NCBI GenBank assembly: GCA_020025715.1
Contig: JAHHRQ010000086.1
Coordinates: 1-6,905 of the forward strand
DNA: 6,905 bases
DNA from: Oscillospiraceae bacterium
GTDB lineage: Bacteria > Bacillota > Clostridia > Oscillospirales > Oscillospiraceae
Direction of reading: 5' to 3'
The translations under genes and the position numbers were made by a program. The notes beneath the pieces were generated by a model. The model was not told where the DNA came from. It saw only the letters and a list, made by a program, of their open reading frames with translations, and did not search any database. Shown here piece after piece: positions 1-6,417 of the stretch. Every line of letters begins with the position of its first letter. The stretch's first letter is position 1.

Positions 1-347
1 TCACGGCCCTCAAGCTTTGCGGGGGCAAGCTTTCTCAGTGCGCCGAAAACCTTGTCCCTTATAAGAGCCAGAAGCTTAAAGGCGATAAAGTGGTTTGATG
101 CCTGCTCAGCATAGCGGAGAACGCCGCGGAGCACGGCAAAAATGCCCATGAAAACAAATATGGCCGTAATGCTCCATTTTACCGTGAAGCCCAATAATTT
201 TGATACGGCTGCAACGCCGGATACGCTGATAAATGTGGCACAGAGATTTCCTACAACACCCATAAGGATTGCAAGAACCATAAAGCCCATCAGCGGCTTG
301 ACAAGTCCTGCAAGCCTTCTCATTACATTAAAACCGCTTCTTTTCAT
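1..347 (-). CDS. cydC: CydC-type ABC exporter half-transporter, N-terminal part (cut by window edge)
   Basis: The first 115 residues of a type I ABC exporter subunit are present; the gene continues beyond position 1, so the ATPase domain is not visible. Hydrophobic stretches at about residues 18-43 and 56-76 look like the first two membrane helices. Residues 78-115 carry the pattern RYAEQ..NHFIAFKLLALIRDKVF..LRKLAPAKLEGR, which I recognise from clostridial CydC-type proteins. The start is the ATG at 347-345, one base after the TGA of the upstream cydD-like gene. A GGAGG lies nine bases upstream, inside the end of that gene, so translation is probably coupled and the two half-transporters probably form one heterodimer. 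In E. coli, CydDC is an inner-membrane exporter needed for cytochrome bd assembly, reported to move cysteine and glutathione and also linked to heme. The substrate here is unknown, and no cytochrome bd genes are in view. The CydC label rests on order and this segment. Confidence 0.8.
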   Translation of the reverse strand, partial: MKRSGFNVMRRLAGLVKPLMGFMVLAILMGVVGNLCATFISVSGVAAVSKLLGFTVKWSITAIFVFMGIFAVLRGVLRYAEQASNHFIAFKLLALIRDKVFGALRKLAPAKLEGR

Positions 348-348
348 C

Positions 349-2079
349 TCACTTTTCCTCCACATAGGCTTCAAGCTCTCTCTGCTTGTCCCAGAGCTTT
401 CTGTAAACTCCGTCATGCTCAACGAGCTGTGCATGTTTTCCCTCTTCTGCAAGTCTGCCGCTTTCCATTACATAAATATTATCTGCGGCAACGGCATTGA
501 GAAGTCTGTGAGAAATCATTATAACTGTCTTTTCCTTTGCTATCTTGTATATTTCAGCCATAATGTCGTTTTCGCTGTCGGCATCTATATTTGAGGTAGC
601 TTCATCAAAAATATAAACCGGGCTGTCATGCAGAATTGCACGGGCAAGGGCAAGTCTCTGGCGCTGACCGCCGGAGAGGTTTGAGCCTCTCTCGCTTAAA
701 AGAGTATCAAGACCCTGTTCGCTGTTGAGGAAGTCCCAAAGGCGGACACGCTTTAATACATTTATAAGCTCCTCATCCTTTGCGTTGGGCTTACCCATAA
801 GAAGGTTCTGGCGGACAGTGCCTTTAAACAGATAGCTCTGGTGGCTTATGTAGGTGAAATTCTCCATAAGGCTGCTTTCTTTTAGCTGGGAAAGCTCAAT
901 TCCGCCTACGGTAATATTACCGGTGTAATTTTTATTTCTGCCCATAAGCAGTCCCGCCAGAGTGGATTTACCGCAGCCGCTCATACCTACAACCGCAGTA
1001 AAGCTGCCCTTGGGGAAACTCATATTTATATCATGTAAAATCTCTCTGCTCTCGTCGTAAGAGAAGCTCAGGTTCTCTACCTTTACAGAGCAGTCATCCC
1101 CTATCATTTCGCCCTTTTCCTCCGGAACGGGCATATCGATAAGTCTGAAAATCTTATCGGATGCTGCCATACCGTTCATTGCGATATGGAAGAAGCTGCC
1201 CAGTAAGCGCATTGGGATGAAATAATCTGCGGAAAGGAAGATTATAAGCAGGCAGCCGGCAAGGTCAACTCTGCCCTTTGAAAATTGGCTTACTGCCATA
1301 ATAATACCAAGTGCTGCGCCGCCGTAGGCTACAAGGTCCATAATGCTTATGGAGTTTAGCTGCATGGTGAGAACGCGCATGGTAATCTTGCGGAACTTCT
1401 CCGCCTCTTCGTTCATTTTCTTATGCTTTGCTTCATCTGCCTTGTAAATTTTAAGAGTAGTAAGACCCTGAAGATTTTCAAGGAAGGTATCGCCTAGACC
1501 GGTATACTGATCCCAGTATTTAGAGAGCAGCTTTTTTGCCCATGTCTGCACCGCTGCGATAGAGATAGGAATCAGAGGAACGCATACAAGAAGCACTATG
1601 GCTGAGGGGAAGTTTATAAAGCTCATTACTATAAAGAGCGTAAGGGGGGCAAGCATGGCATAAAAAAACTGGGGCAGATATGAACCAAAATAGCTTTCGA
1701 GCTGGTCGATTCCTTCCACCGCCACCTGTACTACCTCTGAGGTTTTAAGTTTTTCATTATAGCTGCTGCCAAGCTTCAGAAGCTTTTCATATATAAGCTT
1801 GCGAAGTGTGATTTTTACGCTCTTGCCGGAAAGCCAGCTCATTCTGGATGACCCGTAGGAGCATATAGCTTTAATAATAAGAGCGGAAATGGTAATTATC
1901 AGTGTTCTCGGCAAATCGGCCTGAGTATAGCTTTCATTATAAAGCCCCGACATAAAATCGGCCAGTGCCCACATTAAGCCTATATTGGCAAATAATGAGG
2001 CAAACTGGAAAGCCACGTTGCCGACTATGTATTTCTTACTTTCTTTAACAGTGCCTATCAGGCGCTTGTTTATCATCAT
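349..2079 (-). CDS. cydD: CydD-type ABC exporter, fused membrane and ATPase domains
   Basis: This is a complete 576-residue half-transporter, the usual length for the family. The N-terminal half has about six hydrophobic segments (near residues 20-42, 58-75, 137-155, 157-177, 244-265 and 273-297), as in type I exporters. The ATPase domain is intact: A-loop Tyr341, Walker A GMSGCGKST at 365-373, Q-loop Gln414, signature LSGGQ at 468-472, Walker B with Asp492 and catalytic Glu493, and H-loop His524. It is therefore expected to hydrolyse ATP. The start is the first of two tandem ATG codons, preceded by GAGGGG about ten bases upstream. It has its own strong promoter and is followed directly by the cydC-like gene, so it probably forms a CydDC-type heterodimer in the cytoplasmic membrane. 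The family role is thiol (cysteine/glutathione) export or heme handling for cytochrome assembly. The specific substrate is inferred from similarity and the trxB neighbour, and a general multidrug-type exporter cannot be excluded. Confidence 0.85.
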   Translation of the reverse strand: MMINKRLIGTVKESKKYIVGNVAFQFASLFANIGLMWALADFMSGLYNESYTQADLPRTLIITISALIIKAICSYGSSRMSWLSGKSVKITLRKLIYEKLLKLGSSYNEKLKTSEVVQVAVEGIDQLESYFGSYLPQFFYAMLAPLTLFIVMSFINFPSAIVLLVCVPLIPISIAAVQTWAKKLLSKYWDQYTGLGDTFLENLQGLTTLKIYKADEAKHKKMNEEAEKFRKITMRVLTMQLNSISIMDLVAYGGAALGIIMAVSQFSKGRVDLAGCLLIIFLSADYFIPMRLLGSFFHIAMNGMAASDKIFRLIDMPVPEEKGEMIGDDCSVKVENLSFSYDESREILHDINMSFPKGSFTAVVGMSGCGKSTLAGLLMGRNKNYTGNITVGGIELSQLKESSLMENFTYISHQSYLFKGTVRQNLLMGKPNAKDEELINVLKRVRLWDFLNSEQGLDTLLSERGSNLSGGQRQRLALARAILHDSPVYIFDEATSNIDADSENDIMAEIYKIAKEKTVIMISHRLLNAVAADNIYVMESGRLAEEGKHAQLVEHDGVYRKLWDKQRELEAYVEEK

Positions 2080-2171
2080 ATCTTTGCATCCCCTCTGCGC
2101 TATGTTTTTTCAGTGATGTTTTCACGGATTGTTTTATGTGCTTTTCTACCCGGTTAGTCACTACAAACCAT

Positions 2172-2200
2172 AGTATAACAAGCAGCTTTTTTAATGTCAA
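2172..2200 (-). promoter_or_regulatory. Sigma-70/SigA-type promoter of the cydDC-like operon
   Basis: On the minus strand there is a perfect -35 box TTGACA (2200-2195), a 17-base spacer and a -10 box TATACT (2177-2172). Transcription should begin near 2165, giving a leader of roughly 85 bases before the cydD start codon. A second TTGACA lies eight bases further upstream (2208-2203), forming a tandem TTGACACG/TTGACATT repeat. With the terminator at 2216-2252 this separates the ABC genes from the flavoprotein gene. Confidence 0.8.
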
Positions 2201-2215
2201 CGTGTCAAAAGTCAT

Positions 2216-2252
2216 AAAAATTCGGAAGTCATCGTAATTATGACTTCCGAAT
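2216..2252 (-). terminator. Rho-independent terminator of the thioredoxin-reductase-like gene
   Basis: The 13-base arm ATTCGGAAGTCAT at 2220-2232 and its exact reverse complement at 2240-2252 form a perfect stem with a seven-base loop. On the minus strand the stem is followed by a short U-run (2219-2216). It begins 12 bases after the TAA of the flavoprotein gene. There is no T-run on the plus side, so it acts on leftward transcription. The U-run is short, so some readthrough into the ABC genes is possible. Confidence 0.75.
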
Positions 2253-2264
2253 ATAAACTGTTTG

Positions 2265-3077
2265 TTAATTTTTATCTAAATATTCACATGCAGAGAGGGC
2301 TGCGATGTTTCCCTCCCCTGCTGCCTTGGCAAGCTGGTAGGGTTTTCCGGCGCAATCGCCGGCAGCAAAAACACCGGGGACATTGGTCGCCATCTTCTTA
2401 TCTGTTATGATTCCGCCCTTTTCATATTCAAGGCCGGGTACAAGGCTCTGCACAGAAACTGTGTCCTTAATTATAAATACGCAGTCAACATCATATTCTT
2501 TTCCGCCGTAAGTGAGCTTAGTTGCTTTACTCTCTCCGGTTATTTCGCATTTTGCAGGCTTATCAAAGTGCAGCACATTGCAGCCTATGCCCCGGAGAAA
2601 CTCCACATCCTGCTTTGCCTCCTCGCTGCTGCCTATTAAAGCCACGGTTTTCCCTCTGTAAAGCATACCGTCACATGTGGCGCAGTAGCTGACGCCGCGG
2701 CCGAGGAATTCAGCTTCACCGGGGTAGAGATTTTCTCTTGTAATTCCGGCGGCAATTATAAGCGCCTTTGCCATGTAAAAATCGGTTCCTACTGCAACAC
2801 CGAAGCCCTCATCCATTGGCATAACGGAAAGTGCTCGGCCGTGTATAATCTCGGCGTCACTCTCCTCAAGCTGGCGTCTGAAAAGCTCGGTCAGTTCTTT
2901 TCCGGTAAGTCCCGGAACACCGGGGTAATTGGTGACAAGCTCTGCTTTATAAAGACTGCTGGTCTCCATGGGGTTTGTGATAACTCCAACGGTCTTGCCT
3001 CTGTTGAGGCAGGTAAGGGCGGCAGAGCTGCCGGCGGAGCCTCCGCCGATGATAATTACGTCAAAAGAATCGGACAT
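2265..3077 (-). CDS. Short thioredoxin-reductase-like flavoprotein, probably not NADPH-dependent
   Basis: This 270-residue cytoplasmic flavoprotein belongs to the thioredoxin reductase family, where E. coli TrxB has about 320 residues. Seen in the sequence: the FAD-binding GGGSAG at 11-16, the redox-active disulfide CATCDG at 132-137, and the C-terminal FAD motif GVFAAGDC at 235-242 followed by KPYQLAKAAGEGNIAAL. Canonical enzymes have GGGxSA at the start of the NADPH domain; here it reads GSSEEA (149-154). The HRRxxxR motif that holds the NADPH phosphate is replaced by HFDKP (170-174). The stretch between CATC and the last FAD motif is about 40 residues shorter than in E. coli TrxB. These losses match ferredoxin-dependent flavin thioredoxin reductases (FFTR) of clostridia, so the electron donor may be ferredoxin or flavodoxin; this is inference. 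The start is set by AGGAGG at 3094-3089, eleven bases upstream. The gene has its own terminator. No thioredoxin gene is in view. Confidence 0.85.
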   Translation of the reverse strand: MSDSFDVIIIGGGSAGSSAALTCLNRGKTVGVITNPMETSSLYKAELVTNYPGVPGLTGKELTELFRRQLEESDAEIIHGRALSVMPMDEGFGVAVGTDFYMAKALIIAAGITRENLYPGEAEFLGRGVSYCATCDGMLYRGKTVALIGSSEEAKQDVEFLRGIGCNVLHFDKPAKCEITGESKATKLTYGGKEYDVDCVFIIKDTVSVQSLVPGLEYEKGGIITDKKMATNVPGVFAAGDCAGKPYQLAKAAGEGNIAALSACEYLDKN

Positions 3078-3122
3078 ATATCTTTAATCCTCCTGTTTTT
3101 TCTTTAGTTTAACACTTTCTTA

Positions 3123-3151
3123 TTGTATTTACCAGAAAAATCGTTTATACT
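3123..3151 (+). promoter_or_regulatory. Probable promoter of glnS
   Basis: A -35 box TTGTAT (3123-3128) and a -10 box TATACT (3146-3151) are separated by 17 bases. Transcription would start near 3158, about 25 bases before the glnS ATG and just ahead of the ribosome binding site AGGAGAGG at 3169-3176. The -10 box is good and the -35 box weak. No T-box leader is possible in so short a 5' region. On the opposite strand, TACAAT at 3127-3122 could be the -10 box of the divergent flavoprotein gene, but I see no convincing -35 for it. Confidence 0.6.
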
Positions 3152-3182
3152 GTTTTAGTATTTATTTTAGGAGAGGATAGAC

Positions 3183-4871
3183 ATGGAAGAAACTACAAAA
3201 AACTTTATTGATGCCTTTGTAATGGAAGACCTTTCCGAAGGTCAGCGCTGTGAAGGAATGCAGGTTCACACCCGTTTTCCCCCCGAGCCTAACGGTTACC
3301 TTCATATCGGCCACTGCAAAGCTCTGACAATAGATTTCAGTACCGCTGAGAAATTCGGCGGCATTTGCAACCTCCGCATGGATGACACCAATCCCGCAAA
3401 AGAGGATACAGAGTACGTTGATGCAATCAAAGAGGATATTCACTGGCTTGGTTTTGACTGGGGCGACAGATTTTACTATGGTTCCGACTACTTTGAGCAG
3501 ACCTATGAGTATGCTGTTGAGCTTATAAAAAAGGGTCTTGCCTACGTCTGTGAGCTTACTCCCGACCAGTTCAATGAGTACAGAGGTGACATCAACCACC
3601 CTGCCGTAAGCCCTTGGAGAGACAGACCCATTGAGGAGAGCCTTGATCTGTTCCGCCGTATGAGAGAGGGCGAGTTCCCCGACGGTAAGTACACTCTCAG
3701 AGCTAAAATTGACCTTGCCAGCGGCAACTTCAATATGCGTGACCCGGTTATCTACCGTATCAGACACGTTGAGCATCACCGTCAGGGCAACAAATGGTGC
3801 ATCTACCCCATGTACGACTTTGCTCACCCCATTCAGGATGCCCTCGAAGGCATTACTCACTCTCTCTGCACTCTGGAATTTGAGGCACACAGACCCCTTT
3901 ATGACTGGGTTGTCTCCAATGTGTCCATTCCCGGCATTAAGCCCAGACAGATTGAGTTTGCAAGACTTGGCATTAACTACACCGTTATGTCCAAGAGAAA
4001 GCTGAGACAGCTGGTTGAGGAGCACAGAGTTTCCGGCTGGGACGACCCGAGAATGCCGACCCTCTGCGGTCTCCGCCGCCGCGGCTACACCGGCGCTTCT
4101 ATCCGTGATTTCTGCCAGAGAATCGGTGTTTCCAAGGTTGCATCCACTGTTGACTGGGCTCTGCTTGAAAGCTGCCTCCGTTCCGACTTAAACGAGAACG
4201 CTCCCAGAGTTATGGCAGTTCTTCACCCTGTAAAGCTCACTGTTACCAACTACCCCGAAGGTCAGAGCGAGACTCTCACCGTTGAAAATAACCCCCTTAA
4301 GCCTGAGGCAGGCACCAGAGAAGTCACCTTCTCCCGCAATCTGTGGATTGAGTCTGACGACTTTATGGAGGTTCCCGAAAACAAGAAGTACAAGCGTCTT
4401 TACCCCGGCTTTGAGGTTCGCCTCAAGGGTGCATATCTTGTCACCTGCACCAGCTGCGTAAAGGATGACCGCGGTCATGTCACCGAAATTCTCTGCGAGT
4501 ACGACCCCGAAAGCCGCGGCGGCGATCCCGCCGACGGACGTAAGGTCAAAGGCGCTACCATTCACTGGGTTGACGCCAACACCGCAGTTGATGCAGAGGT
4601 TCGCCTTTACGACTACCTCTTCACCGATCCCGAGCCCGACGGCCCCGACAAGAACTTCCTCGACTTCATAAATCCCGAAAGCCTTATTGTACTTAAGGGC
4701 TGCAAGCTGGAAAAGAGCCTTGCTGAGGCTCCCGCTCCCGAAAAGGGCAAGGATTCCCAGAGTTACCAGTTCATGCGTCAGGGCTACTTCTGCCAGGACA
4801 ACAGAGATTCCAGACCCGACCACCTTGTATTTAACAGAGCTGTTGCTCTTAAAGACAGCTTCAGAAAGTAA
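3183..4871 (+). CDS. glnS: Glutaminyl-tRNA synthetase
   Basis: This cytoplasmic class I aminoacyl-tRNA synthetase charges tRNA-Gln directly with glutamine. The protein has 562 residues; E. coli GlnRS has about 554. The Rossmann catalytic core carries the HIGH motif at 41-44 within PPEPNGYLHIGH and the KMSKS-equivalent VMSKR at 268-272. GlnRS-typical blocks include YPMYDFAHPIQDALEGITHS (208-227), GWDDPRMPT (285-293) and RRRGYTGASIRDFC (298-311). The region after about residue 340 corresponds to the two anticodon-binding beta-barrels and aligns from memory with the E. coli enzyme to the end. The start follows AGGAGAGG at the proper distance. The gene stands alone between a divergent flavoprotein gene and its own terminator. 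Many Firmicutes lack GlnRS and make Gln-tRNA through GluRS plus the amidotransferase GatCAB, so its presence is a lineage-dependent trait. Bacterial GlnRS is generally held to have come from eukaryotes by horizontal transfer. No unusual residue or break is seen. Confidence 0.97.
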   Translation: MEETTKNFIDAFVMEDLSEGQRCEGMQVHTRFPPEPNGYLHIGHCKALTIDFSTAEKFGGICNLRMDDTNPAKEDTEYVDAIKEDIHWLGFDWGDRFYYGSDYFEQTYEYAVELIKKGLAYVCELTPDQFNEYRGDINHPAVSPWRDRPIEESLDLFRRMREGEFPDGKYTLRAKIDLASGNFNMRDPVIYRIRHVEHHRQGNKWCIYPMYDFAHPIQDALEGITHSLCTLEFEAHRPLYDWVVSNVSIPGIKPRQIEFARLGINYTVMSKRKLRQLVEEHRVSGWDDPRMPTLCGLRRRGYTGASIRDFCQRIGVSKVASTVDWALLESCLRSDLNENAPRVMAVLHPVKLTVTNYPEGQSETLTVENNPLKPEAGTREVTFSRNLWIESDDFMEVPENKKYKRLYPGFEVRLKGAYLVTCTSCVKDDRGHVTEILCEYDPESRGGDPADGRKVKGATIHWVDANTAVDAEVRLYDYLFTDPEPDGPDKNFLDFINPESLIVLKGCKLEKSLAEAPAPEKGKDSQSYQFMRQGYFCQDNRDSRPDHLVFNRAVALKDSFRK

Positions 4872-4877
4872 TAATTT

Positions 4878-4907
4878 AAGCGGAGTGATTTTCACTCCGC
4901 TTTTTTT
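4878..4907 (+). terminator. Rho-independent terminator of glnS
   Basis: An 11-bp perfect stem, AAGCGGAGTGA (4878-4888) against TCACTCCGCTT (4892-4902), closes a three-base loop and is followed by further T residues (a seven-T run at 4901-4907). It starts six bases after the glnS TAA. This is a strong, textbook terminator. Confidence 0.93.
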
Positions 4908-4917
4908 ATAAGCTCAG

Positions 4918-4946
4918 AAAAAACGGCAGTACATTTTGTACTGCCG
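4918..4946 (-). terminator. Terminator of the leftward transporter gene, possibly bidirectional
   Basis: CGGCAGTACA (4924-4933) pairs perfectly with TGTACTGCCG (4937-4946) around a TTT loop. On the minus strand six U residues follow (4923-4918), which suits the transporter gene ending at 4965. On the plus strand the same stem is followed by CTTTG and six T residues (4952-4957), so it could also back up the glnS terminator ten bases away. The two hairpins insulate the convergent genes from each other. Confidence 0.88.
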
Positions 4947-4964
4947 CTTTGTTTTTTGTATTTA

Positions 4965-6254
4965 TTATGCTGCGTGCCAGACAAACCAGATGAAGATGTA
5001 GCCTACCATAACAGCTGCCAGAGTAAAGGGCACTCCGATTTTCAGGAAGTCGCTTGTCTTTACCTTGTAGCCCTGCTTCTGGAGAATACCGATAGTTGCA
5101 ATGTTTGCGGAGGCACCGATAGGAGTAAGGTTGCCGCCCAGAGTTGCACCGGTGAGAAGTCCATAATAGAGGACATAGGGGCTGCAGCCCATAATATGAG
5201 CAATGCCGCTTACAACAGGGAGCATGGTTGCAACATAGGGAATGTTATCGATAAATGCGCTCATAAGAACGGAACCCCAGACAATAAGGGTGTACATCAG
5301 GAAAAGATTATCGCCGCCCACATGTACGAACATGTCTGCAATGGCATCAATAACTCCTGCATTTTCGAGGCTCTTTATAACCACAAAAAGGCTGGAAAGC
5401 AGCAGCAGAGTCATGAAGTCAATATCCATGAGTGCATGTTTAACTTCCATGAGATTTTTGTTCTTAATAATACTTCTGATAAGGCCGATAATGAACAGGC
5501 CCATGCAGATGTAACCGTTAATAAGTTTGGGGGTGTTGGGGATGAAGGAAGCAATTATAAGAAGAACCACAGTGGCAAGAAGCAGGAAGGTCGGGAAATA
5601 ATCCTCAACAGGAGTTGCCTCGCCTGATTCTATTTTATCTCTCTGCTTTCTGAAAATGAGCATTACAACAGGGATTGTAACCAGTGCGCCAAGCTCAACC
5701 GCCCAGAAGATACCGGGTCTGCCGTTCATAAAGATAAAATCGAGGAAGTTCATGTCAGCGTAACCGCCCAGCATAATGGAGGTTGTATCACCGACAAGAG
5801 TTGCAGCGCCCTGAAGGTTTGAGGAAACGGAAATGCAGATCATCATAGGCACAGGAGAAACATTCAGTCTCTTGCATATTGCAAAACCTACGGGAGCTAT
5901 CATCAGAACCGTTGCCACATTATCAACGAATGCAGAAACTACTCCCGCAAATATGGACATTGCCACTGCCACCCACATAAGGTTGGGAGTTTTCTTGAGC
6001 ATCAGGTCTGCAAGACGGTTAGGCATTTTGGATTCAATAAAGAGAAACACCGTTCCCATTGTACCGGCAAGCATCATAAGAACGTTCCAGTCAATGGAAC
6101 TTAAAATATCGCCTGCGGGCATAATTCCGATAATTACAAATATGATTGCCGAGGTGAGAGCCACAAAGGGTCTGTACTTGGAGAGGGCAATCATCAGCAC
6201 ATAGGTCAGAATAAACAGCACTAAAGCGACCATCATTTGAGTATTAGCTGACAT
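4965..6254 (-). CDS. Ion transporter superfamily permease (ArsB/NhaD/SLC13-like), under a predicted manganese riboswitch
   Basis: This 429-residue, very hydrophobic membrane protein has about ten or more predicted helices. It shows the internal repeat typical of the ion transporter superfamily: SAFVDNVATVLMIAP at 107-121 matches SAFIDNIPYVATMLP at 332-346. Each is followed by a glycine-rich hairpin-type motif, GDTTSIMLGG at 155-164 and GGNLTPIGASANI at 373-385. These place it with ArsB, NhaD, CitM and the P protein rather than with MFS carriers. The loop at about 203-219 is hydrophilic and probably cytoplasmic. The start is supported by AAGGAG at 6266-6261, six bases upstream. Substrate cannot be read from the sequence. 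No arsR, arsC or other ars gene is nearby, so arsenite export is unsupported. The upstream RNA predicts expression when manganese is high, so export of manganese or a manganese complex, or a linked ion exchange, is a reasonable inference. The gene is alone in its transcription unit. Confidence 0.88.
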   Translation of the reverse strand: MSANTQMMVALVLFILTYVLMIALSKYRPFVALTSAIIFVIIGIMPAGDILSSIDWNVLMMLAGTMGTVFLFIESKMPNRLADLMLKKTPNLMWVAVAMSIFAGVVSAFVDNVATVLMIAPVGFAICKRLNVSPVPMMICISVSSNLQGAATLVGDTTSIMLGGYADMNFLDFIFMNGRPGIFWAVELGALVTIPVVMLIFRKQRDKIESGEATPVEDYFPTFLLLATVVLLIIASFIPNTPKLINGYICMGLFIIGLIRSIIKNKNLMEVKHALMDIDFMTLLLLSSLFVVIKSLENAGVIDAIADMFVHVGGDNLFLMYTLIVWGSVLMSAFIDNIPYVATMLPVVSGIAHIMGCSPYVLYYGLLTGATLGGNLTPIGASANIATIGILQKQGYKVKTSDFLKIGVPFTLAAVMVGYIFIWFVWHAA

Positions 6255-6282
6255 AAAAAACTCCTTTTCGTTTTGAGAGCAT

Positions 6283-6318
6283 AAAAAAAGACTTCACCGC
6301 CATGTGCGGCAAAAGTCT
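6283..6318 (-). terminator. Leader (attenuator) terminator between riboswitch and transporter gene
   Basis: On the minus strand AGACTT (6318-6313) pairs with AAGTCT (6294-6289), and GCCGC (6310-6306) pairs with GGCGGT (6300-6296) including one G·U wobble, around an ACATG loop, with one bulged U and a U·G wobble between the two blocks. A run of seven T residues (6289-6283) follows. It lies in the 5' leader, ahead of the RBS, so it acts as a premature terminator. Its left arm overlaps the 3' strand of the riboswitch closing helix, so the two folds exclude each other. Confidence 0.88.
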
Positions 6319-6406
6319 CGTTTTTTAAGATAAGTCCGGTGGAATAACTCCACGTCATGACGAACTGTATCGCGCAAATGCGCAAACTACTCCCTAATGC
6401 TTTTAC
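6309..6406 (-). promoter_or_regulatory. Manganese (yybP-ykoY) riboswitch aptamer
   Basis: Reading the minus strand, I can align this to my memory of the L. lactis yybP-ykoY aptamer. The conserved L1 segment GGGAGUAG lies at 6394-6387. P2 is GCGC-AUUU-GCGC (6383-6372). P3 pairs GAUACAGUUC (6371-6362, one bulged C) with GGACUUAUC (6337-6329). The L3 segment begins GUCA (6361-6358). The apical hairpin is GUGGA/UCCAC (6353-6349 with 6343-6339), followed by the conserved CCGG. The 3' side of L1 is GAGA (6319-6316). The inner part of P1 pairs GUUU (6387-6384) with AAAC (6323-6320), where L. lactis has GC/GC, so pairing is kept while bases differ. The outer P1 is best drawn as GUAAAAG (6406-6400) with CUUUUGC (6315-6309). 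Known members bind Mn2+ and activate Mn efflux genes. Here P1 would sequester the terminator's 5' arm, so the prediction is Mn2+ = ON. A P4 hairpin is absent. Confidence 0.87.
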
Positions 6407-6417
6407 TTTATAAGTTA

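Noticed and set aside
142..594. Plus-strand open frame of 150 codons across the cydD/cydC junction
   Set aside because: It overlaps two recognised ABC transporter genes on the other strand and its composition is a shadow of them.
2113..2182. Possible Rex (NADH-sensing repressor) site near the cydDC-like promoter
   Set aside because: TTGTTA overlaps the -10 region but lacks the matching TAACAA half, and GTGATGTTTTCAC does not fit the TTGTGAAN4TTCACAA-type palindrome.
3162..4895. Long open frames on the minus strand opposite glnS (3162-4025 and 4188-4895) and on the plus strand within it
   Set aside because: They lie wholly or almost wholly over a clear, full-length GlnRS gene, show no recognisable domains, and follow its codon pattern in another frame.
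4956..6204. Plus-strand open frames opposite the transporter gene (4956-5627, 5242-5514, 5833-6204)
   Set aside because: They mirror a well-supported membrane protein gene, have no RBS-start combination that stands out, and resemble no family.
4965..6254. Arsenite efflux pump ArsB
   Set aside because: Only superfamily-level similarity is visible; no arsR, arsA, arsC or ArsR-type operator is nearby and the leader points to manganese.
6309..6406. Na+ or Li+ riboswitch (DUF1646 or nhaA motifs) as an alternative for the transporter leader
   Set aside because: The gene type made this plausible, but the GGGAGUAG, GUCA and CCGG blocks and helix order match yybP-ykoY.
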